A stretch of DNA of 64,000 nt from Mycteria americana (taxonomy: Eukaryota > Chordata > Aves > Ciconiiformes > Ciconiidae): contig NC_134366.1 in the NCBI RefSeq assembly GCF_035582795.1, positions 34,680,426 to 34,744,425 of the forward strand, in the 5' to 3' direction. Numbering within the stretch: the stretch's first letter is position 1; every line of letters begins with the position of its first letter. Positions 36,247 through 50,223 of the stretch are shown here, piece by piece. Below the pieces are notes generated by a model. That model had not been told where the DNA came from. It did no database searches and was given only the letters and a program-made list of their open reading frames with translations. A program made the position numbers and the translations under genes.

Positions 36247-36397
36247 CACAGAATCATAGGATGGTTTGGGTTGGAAGGGACCTTTAAAGGTCATCTAGTC
36301 CACCCCCCCTGCAATGAGCAGGGACATCTTCAACTAGATCAGGTTGCTCAGAGCCCTGTCCAACCTGACCTTGGATGTTTCCAGGGTGCAGAGTTTT
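36247..36397 (-). mobile_element. Short CR1 3'-end fragment
   Basis: About 150 bp match the avian CR1 3' UTR: an AGAATCATAGGATGGTTTGG segment, then GGAAGGGACCTTTAAAGGTC, then CAGGTTGCTCAGAGCCCTGT and TCCAACCTGACCTTGGATGT. The 3' end is at the left, so the element lies on the minus strand. It is extremely 5'-truncated, the usual outcome of incomplete target-primed reverse transcription. Confidence 0.9.
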
Positions 36398-39300
36398 CAT
36401 AACAAGCCATTATGCATTTCTTCACTACTCCATAATTACCACCACTATAATAAAGAGGAATTTGCATTGTTGGAGTTGCGTTTGATTATGACAAACCAAA
36501 GGCAAAGCCAAAGCCAAAGACTGGCTCTGCTCAGAAAAAAAAAAGAAGAGAAAGACTCTAATAGGCATGAGGTAGTAGATTAAATTTAGAATCTTTTGCT
36601 GCCTGCAGCTGTCTGTCTTGCTCCTTTGACAGATGTTGCTGCTTTTGAGACAAGAATGTGAATCAGCTCTTGGACCCCTGCAATTTCCAGCCCATCCTGA
36701 CTTCAATTTTAGTTTATCTTTCTATACTCATTTGGAAATGTACAATGGTTCAAAAGTAGAATTACAAGAAGAGCAGATGTTCTTTGCTCATTGACAGCAA
36801 TATCCATCCAACAGGTAAGGAGAACAGCAGGAAAGCTTCAGCTGCATGACTTTGTTCTGTTGCATTGCACACCGAGGGGGTTGACCCTGCTATGATTAAA
36901 GCAAGTTATACAGCTTTAAATGCAGATCTCATTTGCAGTACTTCTTCAATCTGACACTGACTCTGGCTTTGAGGGCTGTAGGTTATATGCTCAGGAGAGA
37001 AGCATAGGCCTAGTTCTAACTAGGGTGAAATAATGTCACAGATAGATAATATTATTTTCTCCTTTTTTCTTCAAGCAACCCTCATAAGAATAATCTACTA
37101 TAACAGTTACAGATCATCTAATATGGTAATATATGTCATTGCTCCATATTAAACTCTGGGACTAGGTAAATAATGAGCAGTGTTTTATGTTCCTAGGAAA
37201 CTAATTTTCCATGGTATTATGCTCTGATATCAGCACTCACTATGTGTCCAAGTCCTGTCTTCATAACTGAGTAATAACTTTGTCAGGCTTAAGTTATAGC
37301 AATGTTTCCAAAAGACAAATAGCAGTTAGTAACACTTTTGCATACAAATGCAAAGTATAAAAATAATCTCTATTCCAGAAATACAGAATATGACATTGTG
37401 GTTACTGTGATTTTCATGTATAGTAACAGAAGCAACAAAAAGATGTCATTGTGCACTACTGAAAGGTATCAGTATTTATAGTTCCTTCCAGTCATATGGC
37501 ACTGTAATGGGAAGGATCACAGAAGCCATTTCAAAGCCAAGTCCTGTCAACTCTGGGACTACAAGATTTTTCATCTTTTTCTACCTTATTTCTTGGCGTG
37601 GCTCAAAAGATATAATTCTTGGCTCGGAGAGATGCAGCTTTCACTCTGCTTAAGAATTCTTTAAATAAAAAGGGCCAAGATTTTCTAAAAGACCTCAAGA
37701 TTTTCAGTGCCTTAGTGTCTGGGGGCTTAACTTGTCTAGTTGAGATTCAAATCTCCTGTAGGTTTTATGTTGAACTTTCAAATAACGAAAACCCTATAAT
37801 CACTGGCCGCTTTGAAAAGCCAAACAGTTCTTCTCCAGACTAACTATGAAAAATGAATTTTAGCTGTTGTTGATCTGATAAACCCAGATGAACATATATT
37901 CTGAGGACACAGTAAGATACACCAGGTACTGTAGCTGACTTATTGCCTGTTGGAGTATCAAAGTACCTAAAAGTCACCTACATTCCACCCAGTAACATAG
38001 CTTTAAGTTATTAATTAGTCATTTATAAAGGCATTTATCTGTCTCTTGGTGGTAGTTGCTACTTCAGCTTCCCTTATTTTCCTAACAGAAAAGGAAACAC
38101 AACGCTGCATTCCAGGCGTTTCTATGGTGAGGCAAGAAACTGCAGCTGTAGACCTGAAGCAAAAGGGTGAGGTAATTTTAGGCCCCAGAGACTTGGTAAA
38201 TATTAACCGTAAAAAAGAAAGTTAAAATAAAGTAACCAAAAATATACTCCATTATACTGATGAGTCAGTTTTACAATGGCCAAAAAATGTTATCTTGAGA
38301 TTAGCTGTGTCTTGTAAATATTTTTATGGGGTTTCATGTATTTATATGACAGCAGTCATTTCAACCCCTTGCTCCCCCATCCCTGCATACCCTCAGGATT
38401 TAAATACTTGGTTTCAGGTTCAAATTGGCTTAGTCCTTACCTCTCTACATTGAAGTTTCTTCCAGAGCCAAAGAGTTAAGGCTAGGGCTGGCAGTGAAGG
38501 TGCAGCCTGCACAAGGGAGAGCCAAACTAACCCAACCTTGGCAGCCCCAGCTCCCCGAGAGCCCCTGGGCATGCTGGGGAGGAGAGGAGCTGGTGCCCCT
38601 TCGGTTGGGGCAACCTCCCCCTGCCAGTACACCCCATCTCTGAATGAGGTTGGTCAAAAGGGGAGAGAGGAGCCTGCCTTGCCCCTTTTCTGCATCCAGC
38701 CTTGCACTACTGAGGGACAGGCGGACTCAGTCCCTGTGGACATGCCACTAAGTGTTGTCTCCCACAGCACTGTGAGATCCAGCCCACCCTCCATGCCAAA
38801 ACATCTCCTAAACATTCATGGAAATAATCATTTACCATCAGCCTGAGATGATTTCAGTGGGGCAGCTAATGCCTAACCCAGGGTAAGATTGAGTTGAAAG
38901 CCTTTGGCATTAAGTGGTACAGGCTGCTGCTCATACTGTAGGCAATTTCCATGGTAGAATCAAGAAGCCAGAGCTAAGCATTACACTTCTCATGCATTGC
39001 CTGGGAAAAGACAGTTGTCTCTGAGTGGTAATAGGAGAAATGTTGTTTTTTACATGAAGCAATCATTGCACAAAATACATAATGTTGAGAGAAAGCACCA
39101 GAGCCTAAGACTCTGCCTACCAGAAAAGGACCTTAAAAATTAAACTACTCAGTCGCACTCCTTCTAGGCAGTCCTGTGAATCCTGAATTGACTTCTATAA
39201 GGGAATATTTGCTGTAGGAAGGGTGGCTGATCAACCCTGCTCATAGGAGCCTGGTGGCTAAGTGTGAAATATGCATTTGAATCTCTTTGGGCTTAAGCCC

Positions 39301-42300
39301 ACATAAACTGGAATATGAACAGACATCTCAGTCTTAAATATAAATTCTTTGAAGCAACAAACTTCACTGGAGGAGGGTGGTTTCTTCCAACATTTCTCTC
39401 TCCAACACTCTTGAAAGATTTTTGATGACCAGGCATAATGATATTCCTCTCGCTTGTGTTTTCACTCTACTACTCAGTTCATTGTATGAGGTTGACTTTA
39501 AGGATCAATGAGTGTGCAGCCTTGGAGCAGTGTGCAGACAGAGCGCCCTTATCTGAGATGGTATCATCTTTTGCAGAGAATTTCTTCAAATTTTCATCAT
39601 TCTTCAGAACAAACTCAACTAGCAAAATTCTTCACAACAAGACATATATTTTCTGACCAAAATCTGCCATTTGACTTTGGAACCTTAATATTATTTAGCA
39701 AATTAATTTTTTATGTATATGTGCAATATTCAAACCTTTCTAAAGAGTCTCTGAGGGATGATGCTGAGAATCATAAGTCCAAAGAATGAAAAGTTCATAA
39801 GTTTATCTATAGAAAATAACCAAAGGAAAGATTCTTGGAAATGCAACGTTGGAGGGCAATGTTCAGGGTGGAAAAACTGAGTCTCATTAAAAAGTTGTGG
39901 CCTAAAATATAGGATGAAAGAAATTATTGAAGAGTATATGAAGAGGAAGGAAATTATTTATGGAAATTAGACATTAATATTTGGAGTGTCCAAGCTGAAG
40001 AAAAGAACAGAAGTAATTCAAGGTAAAAAATGGTATATCAGATGACTGTCTCAGGATATCTATTTTTCACAAACTGACTGGTTAGCTAAAAATGGACCTC
40101 CATTAATCTGCAAATTGAATTTAAATATGAAGGGATTTTTTTTCCATTTCTTTCAGGAATGTGTAGAGGAATCTGACAAAAAGTGTTTATAAGAAACCAA
40201 AAACTATTACATGTGCATTAGCCATACCTGCTTTTATCCCACTACTGAAGTGTGACCTAGAGAAAAAGTAGATTCATCTTACTTCATTTCATCCCTTAAG
40301 AAACTACAAAAGAATCTACAAGCAAGTTTTGTAAAATTTTTAGGTTAAGAGATTGACTCCCACTATAGTATAAATGTCTTACAAGAATAAACGTATCGAA
40401 ACAGAGCTAATCAAAGTTAGAATTCATATAGAAATGCAGGATTTTGCAGTAGGAAATAAGGACTTTGTGCAAAGCACTATTCAGGATATATTTTGGAATG
40501 TTCTTGCTTGCCTCTTTAGGCAAATATATTGCTCTAGTCAAACACAGCTGAAGGGGCATTAGGTGGGTAATATAAATCACTTGAAAAACAGGAAATGGGT
40601 AAACTCAACTCTGAATTATGTCGTCTCATATACACTAAGGTTTAGTTTCATGTCCTCTAATTTTAGCTGTCTAGAAGTTAACTGTCTAGTTGAAGGTAGT
40701 CATCAAATCCTCCTCAGTCATTAGCAGAGAAAGATAGCTATTTCCAGAAGAAGATTTTTCCTCTCTGATATTAAATGCCTATTTTATGCCCATGGATTTT
40801 CTTGTCTTTCTTCATTTACTCCTGTGGGAGATTAGATAATTAATTCTGGTTTAGACTAAAAAACCAAAACAAAGCATGGTGAGATGAGACTGACAGCAAT
40901 TAAGACAGTAGAAATAACAGAAATATACTCCAAATCACTCAAACAATGGAGGTATCTTGACTTAATTTTTCATAGTTAGGTTCTTAGTTGTCTAAATATC
41001 ATTTTGAAGATGGGATATGGGCTCCTAAAACAGCAGTACTTTAGAGAATGTTGGTGTCACGAGTCAAATGGTGTGAGTGAGATACCATCATATACATTTT
41101 CATTGTATCTTCTGATTCAGAAACATAGTAAAATCACAACAACTAAATTAGTCTCATCATCCCTTATAGCGTAAATTAATTAATTAATTAGTAGGATAGA
41201 CATTATCACTGAGGAACATGATGAACCTATGCTCAGTAAAGCCAATGTCAAGACTCCTTTCACTGATTTCAGTGGGAGCTGAATCAGACTCCAGATGCAC
41301 AGCCGTAATAGTTTGTAGCCTGGGGTCTTACAGCAAATTTCAGTTCTCCCCCTCTGCCCAAAGCAATCATAATGAAAGGCAAACTTTCATTTTAGGATGA
41401 ATTCTTAGTTATCTTTTCTTGGCTCATTGACTTGTATAGGACTTTCAGTTTTAGATATCATGGCATTTCTTCCTCCCCCAGTGCCATAGTGACACGGACG
41501 CCAAGTTGATAAAATGCACAGATCCCCCATTTCCTGTGCTCAGCTCTGAGAAAAGAATGATGAAAACCCTTCTACCCCTCTGTCTTTGAAGTTAGGAAAG
41601 CAAAGCGATGGCAAAGAAATACAGCAAAGAAACGTTACCAATGAATATATCAATAAAAGTTCTGCTGGTAGGGGGTGGGGATGGGGAATTAACATGCTGT
41701 TTGCTGATTAATTGTGCATTTAGATGTTTTATGTGCCTTGCAGCTTGAAAACTGAATCCTGGCAGAAAGTTAAAAAATATCATCAGTTCAGGAAGACTAT
41801 CTAGGATGGCAAAAAAGCTTTTTGGTATCAATTGCTTAAAATATTCTTGACAAACAGCTCACCAACAGAAGGCTCAGTCCAACACTTTTAGCATGAGACA
41901 GTATTTGCTACTGACTTCACTGAAATCATTATTTCATCCATTGTCTTCAAATAAACAAGACACTTCAAATTCAGAAGCTCAAGTTCTTTGCTAGATTAGA
42001 GCCTTTTTTAAAAAAAGTAATTATTATTTTGTGAAAATGATAGAGTCTGTGAAATAATGATCTCAGTGGCTGAAAAGTAATTACCTGTCCCCCTAAGTTG
42101 GGTTACAAATATAATCTTGAATAGAGAGAAGTCTGACAGCCCTATCTAGAGTTCACAATTTGTGATGGTCACAGTATTACTTCTCTTAGCACACAAAAAT
42201 GGTTTGCTTTATTTGTAAAGGCAGCCAACAGGTCTATTCATATTTCAAATATTCTTCTCTTGGCAGAAGAGTGTCTATTTCACTGTCTTAGGGTAAGCAG

Positions 42301-45300
42301 TCAGATGGGATGGAGTTCTTATAACAAAGAGCTTTACAAGTAAGTAGTCTTTTGACTGTGATGGGGGAAGACAAGAATTTTAGTTTTCTTCCAGCTACCT
42401 CAATGGACCCTGAAAGAAGAGCCTTCAGGCTTCTGCACTCTGCTAATTCAAAAACACCACGGCTCTGTATTGGTGCAAATTGAACTATTGTATTTTGCAG
42501 TTACTTAGGCTTTTCACTGTCCTTGCCACCAGCAAATATAAAAGACCTTTATCTTCTCCTCAGGAAGATAACAAAACAGAAAACAGACCCATGAGGAGAT
42601 AGGATCACTTTCACTAACAAAGCAATATAGATAAGGAACTTGAAATATGTCCTACACCCAGGCAATATTTCTGCAGGGCTTTAACGAATGACTGGCCTGA
42701 AACTCTCCTGTGTAACAAAGATTTCAACACATAGAGGTATCTCAATGAAACATTAAACATGGTTTTGGCGGAAAGTAGAGCGTTATGGCATACGTGGGTG
42801 AATGAGACATAAAATCTAAAGAAAACCTATCTACTAAAATAGTACACTCATTGGTATATAAAAATGTGCATACTGAATATCACATTTATGCTGGACAAAA
42901 AGCTTATCATAAATCTACTAACAAAGGCCAGACTGCAGATTTGCAAACATGAACTCAAAAGCAACCCTGAACCTACAGAAAACTGCATTACCATTCAAAT
43001 CTGTCAAAGAAAAAGTTCTACGAATAAAGAAGCACACATATACCTGGAAATCTTCTGGGACTTTATGAAACAGTAAATCAGTTAGCTGCCAAATTTGCTT
43101 TCCAGCAATGCCAGAGTTGTATTAAAACTATGTGGTTTGCTGCTCAGGGTAATTATTTGCCTTTGAGGTTGTGGGTTACATTGGGAAGCAGCTGAATGCC
43201 AAGCAATCTGACTATGCAGGATTTTTAATTGTCAGTATACGCACTACTCACTTGTAAAACAAAAAGATAAAACTAAGCAAGCATGTACTGAAAAACATGT
43301 TTAACAGTCTCTTCCACTTCCTTATAAGCATTGATTATCACTTTTCCATCCAAATGATTTGAATGCAATAAAACCCTTATTAATTAAAAAAATGAACAAG
43401 TTACTTCCAGGGCTCAGAGAATCGCTGGTGGAATGATGTAGCTGGTGAACTTAGGAAATTGATACAGAAATGGTAAAAATGGGTTGTGGTGAGCAATCAG
43501 AAATCTACGGACATTTTAAATGATGCTGCAGAGGAAACATTGTAGGGAACAGCAGGGAACAGCATGGAGCTTGCCATGATTGTAATCCCATAACCTGATG
43601 CTCCTGAGCCAATTTTGTCAACGTGGAAGTAAAATGAACTAAAGAGTAAAAAGGACTTACTGATTCAGTGTGAGGAATGGATGTCTGTGTAGTCAAAACT
43701 GCTGTGGCTGAAGCCAGTAAGAATGTGCATACTAAAATAAGTAGCACCAGGATGTAACCCTTTATATCCTTTATCTTCTGTTATAGCCTGCTTTGAAATA
43801 TTTATACTCTCCAATGCAATAGCTCTTTTATGCTGTTAAATAATACCAATAAGCTGCTTGCAAATAAAAAAAAAAAAAATCAATCTTTTAATAAAATAGA
43901 ACCGTTATTACAGAATTTGTCAACTTTTCCACAGATGTTGAGTCGCCCTTGCTAATAAGCTTTTTATATAGTATATTTCCCATGTGTTAACCTCTTTCCC
44001 CCATTTTCTGTGTATGTAATGAGTGAGTGTGTGTGCATGTGCACACAAATGTGGCACACTGAATGCAGTTACATTTTCCATTTAGATTCTTCTTGCCCTT
44101 TTGGTAGTGAGGCTGGGAAATATTATATTACACAGAAAATTTTACTCCTAATAAAAGTAACTCCTTCTGTGACTGCCTTCTGTGCACATTTTGGACCACC
44201 ATGTGTTTTAATGAATTTCCACTCTTTCTTGTAATGGAACACTGTGAGGCAGCATGTAATGGTACCAAGGCTGAGCAAGCCCTTGTTCCTCCCCAGGACT
44301 ACACAGGACTGCATTATGTTATGTCATGCTTCTGATAATGTCCTAGTCAGAAGAATACCACATGTTACAGAAACACTTCAGAAATTTCTGCTCTGCCATC
44401 TGCTTTGTCCAGGCGTGTTCACTGAACCTCAGCTACACCACTTTACAACTGCCTCACTGTTTCTTTTTCTCATTTATATTCCTTCCCATCTGTCCCTTGA
44501 AATATTCACACACTATCTCCTGATTAATAGGTGGCATTATAGTACATATTTTCTTAGTGTCTTCATTGTAACTTTCAACAGAACATGTCCTATTCTGCAT
44601 CTTTCCTTCCAACAAACTTCCAAACTTGCACATTCAATTCTTCTCACCTTGGGTGACCTTCAAGTGGTACAGTGAATAAACAATAATATGAAAGGGAAGA
44701 CATAACGGGCAGGAGCAGAGTAGCCAGGTGGGTTCCAGTTCTGAGGAGACTCTCATTTATGTGCCTTTGGATCCAGAACCTGTCCTCATTTTTTCACTTC
44801 ACACCAGCCCGTCCCACACTAGCCCTGACAGCTTAGCAAAGGAGTGTTTGAAAAACTCTTCAGTATCTTGATCCAGTTTGACAATTTTGGATCCTACAAA
44901 AGGAAGATGACAGCCCTGAAGAAAAGTGTTGGAAAGTCAGCTAGGTGTCTTCAAATGATTAGATTACTGTTATATGGAAATAATAAGAAAAAAAAAAGAA
45001 TATTTTTTATAACCTGCAAAGTGTAAACGTTCTTATATTCTGAAACAAACATCTGAAAAGCCAAACTTGAGCCACACCTGTTCATAAGCTTCAAGGAAAC
45101 ACTCAGTTTCACTCGTTTCAAAAATTGTTAGGGTGTCAGCCATAATCTGGGATCCAAACTTTAAGTGAGACTCCTGTCTTGATGTTTTTCCCTCTCCTGC
45201 ATAGGACATAAGTCGGAGGGCAAGCTTGCCTTTTATTCATTTTGTCTTGCAAGGTTCCTTTCTGAGTTTGATCTGAAGTGCTACCTTTCAGGTGAGCTCT

Positions 45301-46230
45301 GCAAATTACTAATATAGTACCTCAGAAATCAGTCCTCAACAAATTTCACCCCTGCTCAGGACTGTTACGTGATGTCATCTAACATTTTCTTGACTTTTAA
45401 AGATACTTTTGAAATGCTGATGTTCTTCAGATATTTTATGAGGGTTTATCTCTAAAACATGTATTTAAAGGTGGGTGCAAAGCATACAGTTATTAGTTTC
45501 TAACCAAGCTAAGTACAAACAGTTATCCTATTACAACATTCCCCCTGCAGGCTGACAAGGAAAATTTTAAATCCTGTGATTTAGCTCCACTAGCATTTTC
45601 TCTTGCAGCTAAGCCCATTTAAGAGGTTTTCTCCCTGATCCTTTCTCATACCCTCCTCCCACTCCATTGGTTTACTGCTGAGTTGACTCTGCTAATTAAT
45701 CAGCTTGTGGGGCTGCACTGTAAGGTGAATCAGGGAAATGACCAGGGTTTAAAAAAGCAGGAGTATAAACAGATCCAGTTTACCATGTACATCTAAAAAC
45801 TTTTGCATAGGTGTGCAGGAGTAGCAAACTGTCAAAAGGAGATGGAGTAAATGGCCAAGAGAAGGTGAAAAATAGAAAGTTCTTTATATGGTCTTGCTGT
45901 AGAGAAGAGCTATGTCTGTATCTAGTATATAACCACTTATACCATTTCAATGAGCATGGAAATCTGTGCTAGATCATTCAGAGCACGCAGAAGCAAGAGT
46001 GTCATCAAAACAGTTGATACAGGGCCAACTCTATAACAGCAACAATAACAAAGAATCAGACACTTACTTAGGTGAAATGATAGCTGGACTGTATGTTCTT
46101 AAAACTCAACAGACAGTAATTAAATCTTCACAAAGCTCTCCTGAGATAAGAACAAAGTAATAACTATATAGTTTCCAGCTTTGGTAACTGAAGCAATAAG
46201 CTCAGGTGACATGACTGAAGCCATATAATG
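36398..46230. other. Non-coding gene-desert segment
   Basis: AT-rich with no recognisable gene or dispersed repeat. A small (TTAA/ATTA)n run lies at 41174-41190, a 13-base A run near 43867-43879 and an alternating purine-pyrimidine stretch (GTGTGTG...CACACA) at 44027-44047 that could adopt Z-DNA. The GC-moderate patch at 38440-38800 has longer frames but no domain. Confidence 0.55.
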
Positions 46231-46241
46231 ACTGAAACTTT

Positions 46242-46280
46242 TGTATGACTGTATGACTGTATGACTGTGTGTGACTGTAT
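46242..46280. repeat. Short 8-bp tandem repeat (TGTATGAC-type)
   Basis: Four to five copies of an 8-mer, (TGTATGAC)n, the last copies diverged to GTGTGTGACTGTAT. Simple tandem repeat. Confidence 0.9.
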
Positions 46281-46637
46281 TCTTGTATGTCAAACAATAA
46301 ACTAGCAAACGGCTTCAGCAAAGATACGGAAGGGATATGTCTAGCTCAGGAGATGCTGCAAGAAAACAATATTATTTTCTACTTTAAAAGTATCTGTAAT
46401 GTCTCAAAATGTCTTGAGTTTTAAATTAGATTATTTTAAAATTAAATGCCCTTAAAATACCTTATTTTTTTCTATTAGAAGAGCCCAGGTATTCCCAGAT
46501 GGCATGATCTGAATGACACGTTTTAATGCAGCAGTCATAAGCTTACTCATCAGTTCATGATAGATATATTCTATTGAGTTATTTTTTAATAATGGATTTT
46601 GCAAGGGAGTATGCAATAAGTTAGTAATTGCATAAAA

Positions 46638-46668
46638 ATCTTCACCTCCCATGTGTGGAGGTGAAGAT
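46638..46668. repeat. Perfect 12-bp inverted repeat with 7-nt loop
   Basis: The arms ATCTTCACCTCC (46638-46649) and GGAGGTGAAGAT (46657-46668) are exact reverse complements around a CATGTGT loop. No promoter, gene or known RNA family is recognised beside it. Confidence 0.92.
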
Positions 46669-49004
46669 CCATTCCAGGACCTTGACATATAACAGATTAC
46701 TGCTTCTGATGGAGTGACTAGTTGAAAGACCTAAAGTAAAGAAACTCCTGGGGGCCAGTATTCAATGTTGCCTGATTTGAACAAAATCATATTCAAAACA
46801 ATACGATATTTAAAATTGTGGTGTTTCCTCAACAATAGCATTCCTAGCAGCAATGCTTGTATCAGTTTAATAGTAGTGTGAGACTCCTCAGGAAAGAGGC
46901 CAAAAATTTTACTAGCAGAAACTTCAGCCAGTCAAATGGATAACTCTCTCTTTTGTAAAGCCTGCCTTCAAGGCCATCTTTAATTAAAGGAGAGTAGCTT
47001 GTTAACAATAAAAGCTGGAATTTGCCTTGGAAAAGGACAGAAGGCCAAGTGATGGCTTGGCAAGTTGATATAACCACATCACTAGCTGTGAGCTACAATC
47101 AGATCTAAACAGAGCCGGCGCTTTAGTTCCTGCTGGAAAAAAATGATCCCCCATTATGAAAAATGCCATTACAACTGGCAAATGGTTCCTGGCTCCACCC
47201 AGGAGGTGCTTAAATTTGGAATTTCACACTCCCTGGACTGTCGTCCAAAACTTTGATGACTGCTAAGGCTACTTAATTAAAAAATAATAAGAATACACCA
47301 AGAATTTTATGTCAGGAAATAAGTTTGGAGGCCCACTGTACGATAAGGAAATGACTTAAAGTGTTACAATCCAGAAGTTCATGAATGGAAGCTGTAAGAT
47401 TACAACAGGAACAACTAAAAATAAAACAGATACATTTCTGATTACTATAAAAAAGCCAATACTTACTAATGGCTACCACACTGACTTTTAAATTACTTAG
47501 CCTGTATGCATGTGTATTATTCTCAAGCATTGGTGTTCTAGACCGTCTTAAATATTTAATGCCCTGGCACTGTGGTTTTTGATATTAAAAGCTAACTTTA
47601 AAAAAAAAAGATTGTTAAACACACACATTTTCAGATATAAGAAAGGCAGTACAGAGACATGTACATATTTATATAAAGTATGGATATCTCCCAGACACAG
47701 CTTTCTTGTACACAGATGTGCATTCACATAATGAAAAGAGCAAGAGATTGCCAATGAGAAAATAGTATAACAAATAAATATCCTAATACATGGAAGATAA
47801 ATATTATTAACCTAAGGGATAGAGTTTGGAACCGCTACGTGAGTCTGGAATGGCTTCATGGGTAATAAAATCAGGACTGACACCCTTAGCAAGTACCAAC
47901 AAGATCTTTAAACCACATCACGTAGTCAAATACTCTCTACATGTCACTTGCACTAGAGAAAAAATATTTTGCAAATATGTAAGCATCTCTAAAAATGTAC
48001 TTAGGGTTATTTTTCTACCAAAATTGTGTCTTAATTACTGTAAGTCATTATAATGAATTCATATGATGTCGTACAAAGGTTTTAAAACACATTTTTTCAT
48101 TCCAGAACTGAACTATGTACTGCATTTTGTGGGGAATGAGAATTTTCCCCTCAAACCAATATAAAGGTCTTATTTCTATTCCTACAAGGCAACAAAGCAT
48201 TGCACTTCAAATGGGTATCTTTCTATATATGTTGAACTTAATTATGCATGGTCTATTTCTAGGGCAAGTAGTGAACTGAGTACGCTGAATAATTCTAAGT
48301 GACAGCATTAGAGTATTAATGTCTTTCATAGATTTGTCTATATTCACAAAATGACTGAGACTGGAAATCTTCTGTAGCAACTAACATTGCTACTAGTGTA
48401 CAACAAAATCAGCTCTAAATAAATTTCTAGTAACTTTGGTAAATTACACTGGACCACCCTTATTTTTGAGATAAAGTAGCCGCTGGATGTGCTTAGAAAA
48501 CATGTCACTTGTGAAATGCCTGAGACCAGCTGATATAAAGAAATTCTGGAGCAGGTTGCAGTAATGTTGGAAATATTGTCAAAACAAGTCTGTAACCATA
48601 ATTATGTGTTTGCTCTATAATGATGGACTGCTCATCTTAAGGAATGTCATTGCAAGTGGGAACATTATACAGATGGCCAGGTTCAACAGCCATGATCATG
48701 TAAGCATGAGCCCTTCTTGTTTTATTTATGACCTGAAAATTCATCCTAAGGTTTTCCATTGTCAAGTGGCTACCACAAATGTTACAACATGTTTGCCAAC
48801 ATGGTCTTGAAGATATACCTCTGATGTGCTATTGTTGCCAGAAGGATGCCGCAAAATCTTCAGCTCTTCTTAAATAAGGATTCCAGCGCTTCTGGCTTAC
48901 ATTCATAAACAACAATGACTCAAGCTGAGCTCAGGCTCTGATTGCAGCCTGCTATTACAAAACTGTGTGTTAGCAGTCATATTCTTGGATATTCCCGCAA
49001 TCAT

Positions 49005-49014
49005 CTGTCAATCA
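49005..49014 (-). promoter_or_regulatory. PBX-PREP/MEIS composite site
   Basis: The minus strand reads TGATTGACAG, the exact consensus decamer of PBX-PREP (TALE) heterodimers, about 43 kb upstream of FERD3L. It lies in a patch that looks unlike its AT-rich surroundings. The motif is seen; enhancer function is inferred. Confidence 0.4.
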
Positions 49015-50167
49015 AAAGCCTATTATGGAAGAAGTGATGATGCAAACACAAAAAATATTCACTTAGAAAAAGCCAACTTCTGGCTAGCCTAGGAATGAAA
49101 GGCTACATTTGGTTTCCTTTGGTTTCTGAAAGAGCTTCTGAATTTGGGCTTCCTTTTCTTGCACTTGTTTTAAATGAATGTTCCCATTATTGCTTCCACT
49201 GCAGACAACTGAGATGTATTTGTCAGGAGAAGAAGTATGAGGTGTTCCAGTTTTATCTCTTAAGCTTTAGTGAATTAAAGTTGGTATCACCTCTGCCTGG
49301 AGAGGTAAGATTAAGAGCCTGTCTTACCCTGGAGGAAGTTTTGAAAGGCTCAGAGAGAAGTAATGAACACAGGTTCCTCCTCTCTCTGCAGCTACCTCTC
49401 TGAGAAATCTGCTTGCCCTTGCTCAATATTTCCCCAGCGTGCCAAGAAGTATTCTTACAAAGTCAAATGCCATATCCCCTAATGTGGTCTATAGCTTAAT
49501 CCTTAACCTACCCTACCCCAAGGCAATTTTGGACTTCTCAGACCTGTACCTATGCAGGTGGGTTACAAGTGCCAGTTCAGATGTTAACTGGACAGAAATT
49601 TAGCTGATCAGACTTCCTAGCTAAAACCAGAAAATCAGCCCAAACTGCAGATTTTAGTCTCTCCTCAGTCCTGGCAGATCAAAACTTAGTTCCTTGTTGC
49701 TTTCCAGTGCTAGTCTCAAAACTGATTTGGCAGCTCCCTATAAAGCAAGATACCTCACTAATCAATGTGTAAGTCCAAACTGAGCCTTCACATCAGCTCA
49801 GTACATTCCTGCCAACTTTAGCTATGAACATAATATATGTAAGGTCAAGAGTAGTCGGCACAACTATAATTTAATTCCAAACCCTAGGCCTAAATTACTG
49901 AGCAAAATCTGAGTTTAGTGACCATAGTGGCAGGCATTAGTCTGTTTGAGTTAGGTTTGAAGCTGTCAGTATATATTAGGTTAACACCAATACTAGGACT
50001 GAGCAGGTGGGGTTATGGACTCAGTGAGTCTGTGAAGGAGTCATACTGCCAGGTTTAGCAAGTGTTGGAAGAGAAACAGGTGTTAAAGTACCACTGGAGA
50101 TGGCAGGGGAGATGGGGCTAGGGAGGGAGATTATTAACTTTTGGTCTAGTCTTGTCAGAAGTCACTT

Positions 50168-50196
50168 GGTTAGACTTGCCTACAGCAAGTCTAACC
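50168..50196. repeat. Perfect 12-bp inverted repeat with 5-nt loop
   Basis: GGTTAGACTTGC (50168-50179) and GCAAGTCTAACC (50185-50196) are exact reverse complements around CTACA. Confidence 0.92.
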
Positions 50197-50223
50197 CTTG
50201 AGCTAAGTCATCCCTTGAGCTAA
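50195..50223. repeat. Short direct repeat, 17-bp period
   Basis: CCCTTGAGCTAA occurs at 50195-50206 and again at 50212-50223. It abuts the right arm of the neighbouring inverted repeat. Confidence 0.85.

Noticed and set aside
43505..43747. 80-codon minus-strand frame starting like a signal peptide (MLLILVCTFLLASATAV)
   Set aside because: The rest has no cysteine pattern or known domain. An isolated short frame in a desert is expected by chance; conservation of the frame in another bird would be needed.
43860..43880. A-run as the tail of a processed retrogene
   Set aside because: No coding similarity or target duplication upstream; it looks like a plain homopolymer after an AATAAA-like word.
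44244..44675. 143-codon plus-strand frame
   Set aside because: No recognisable domain, AT-rich codons, no neighbouring exon signals.
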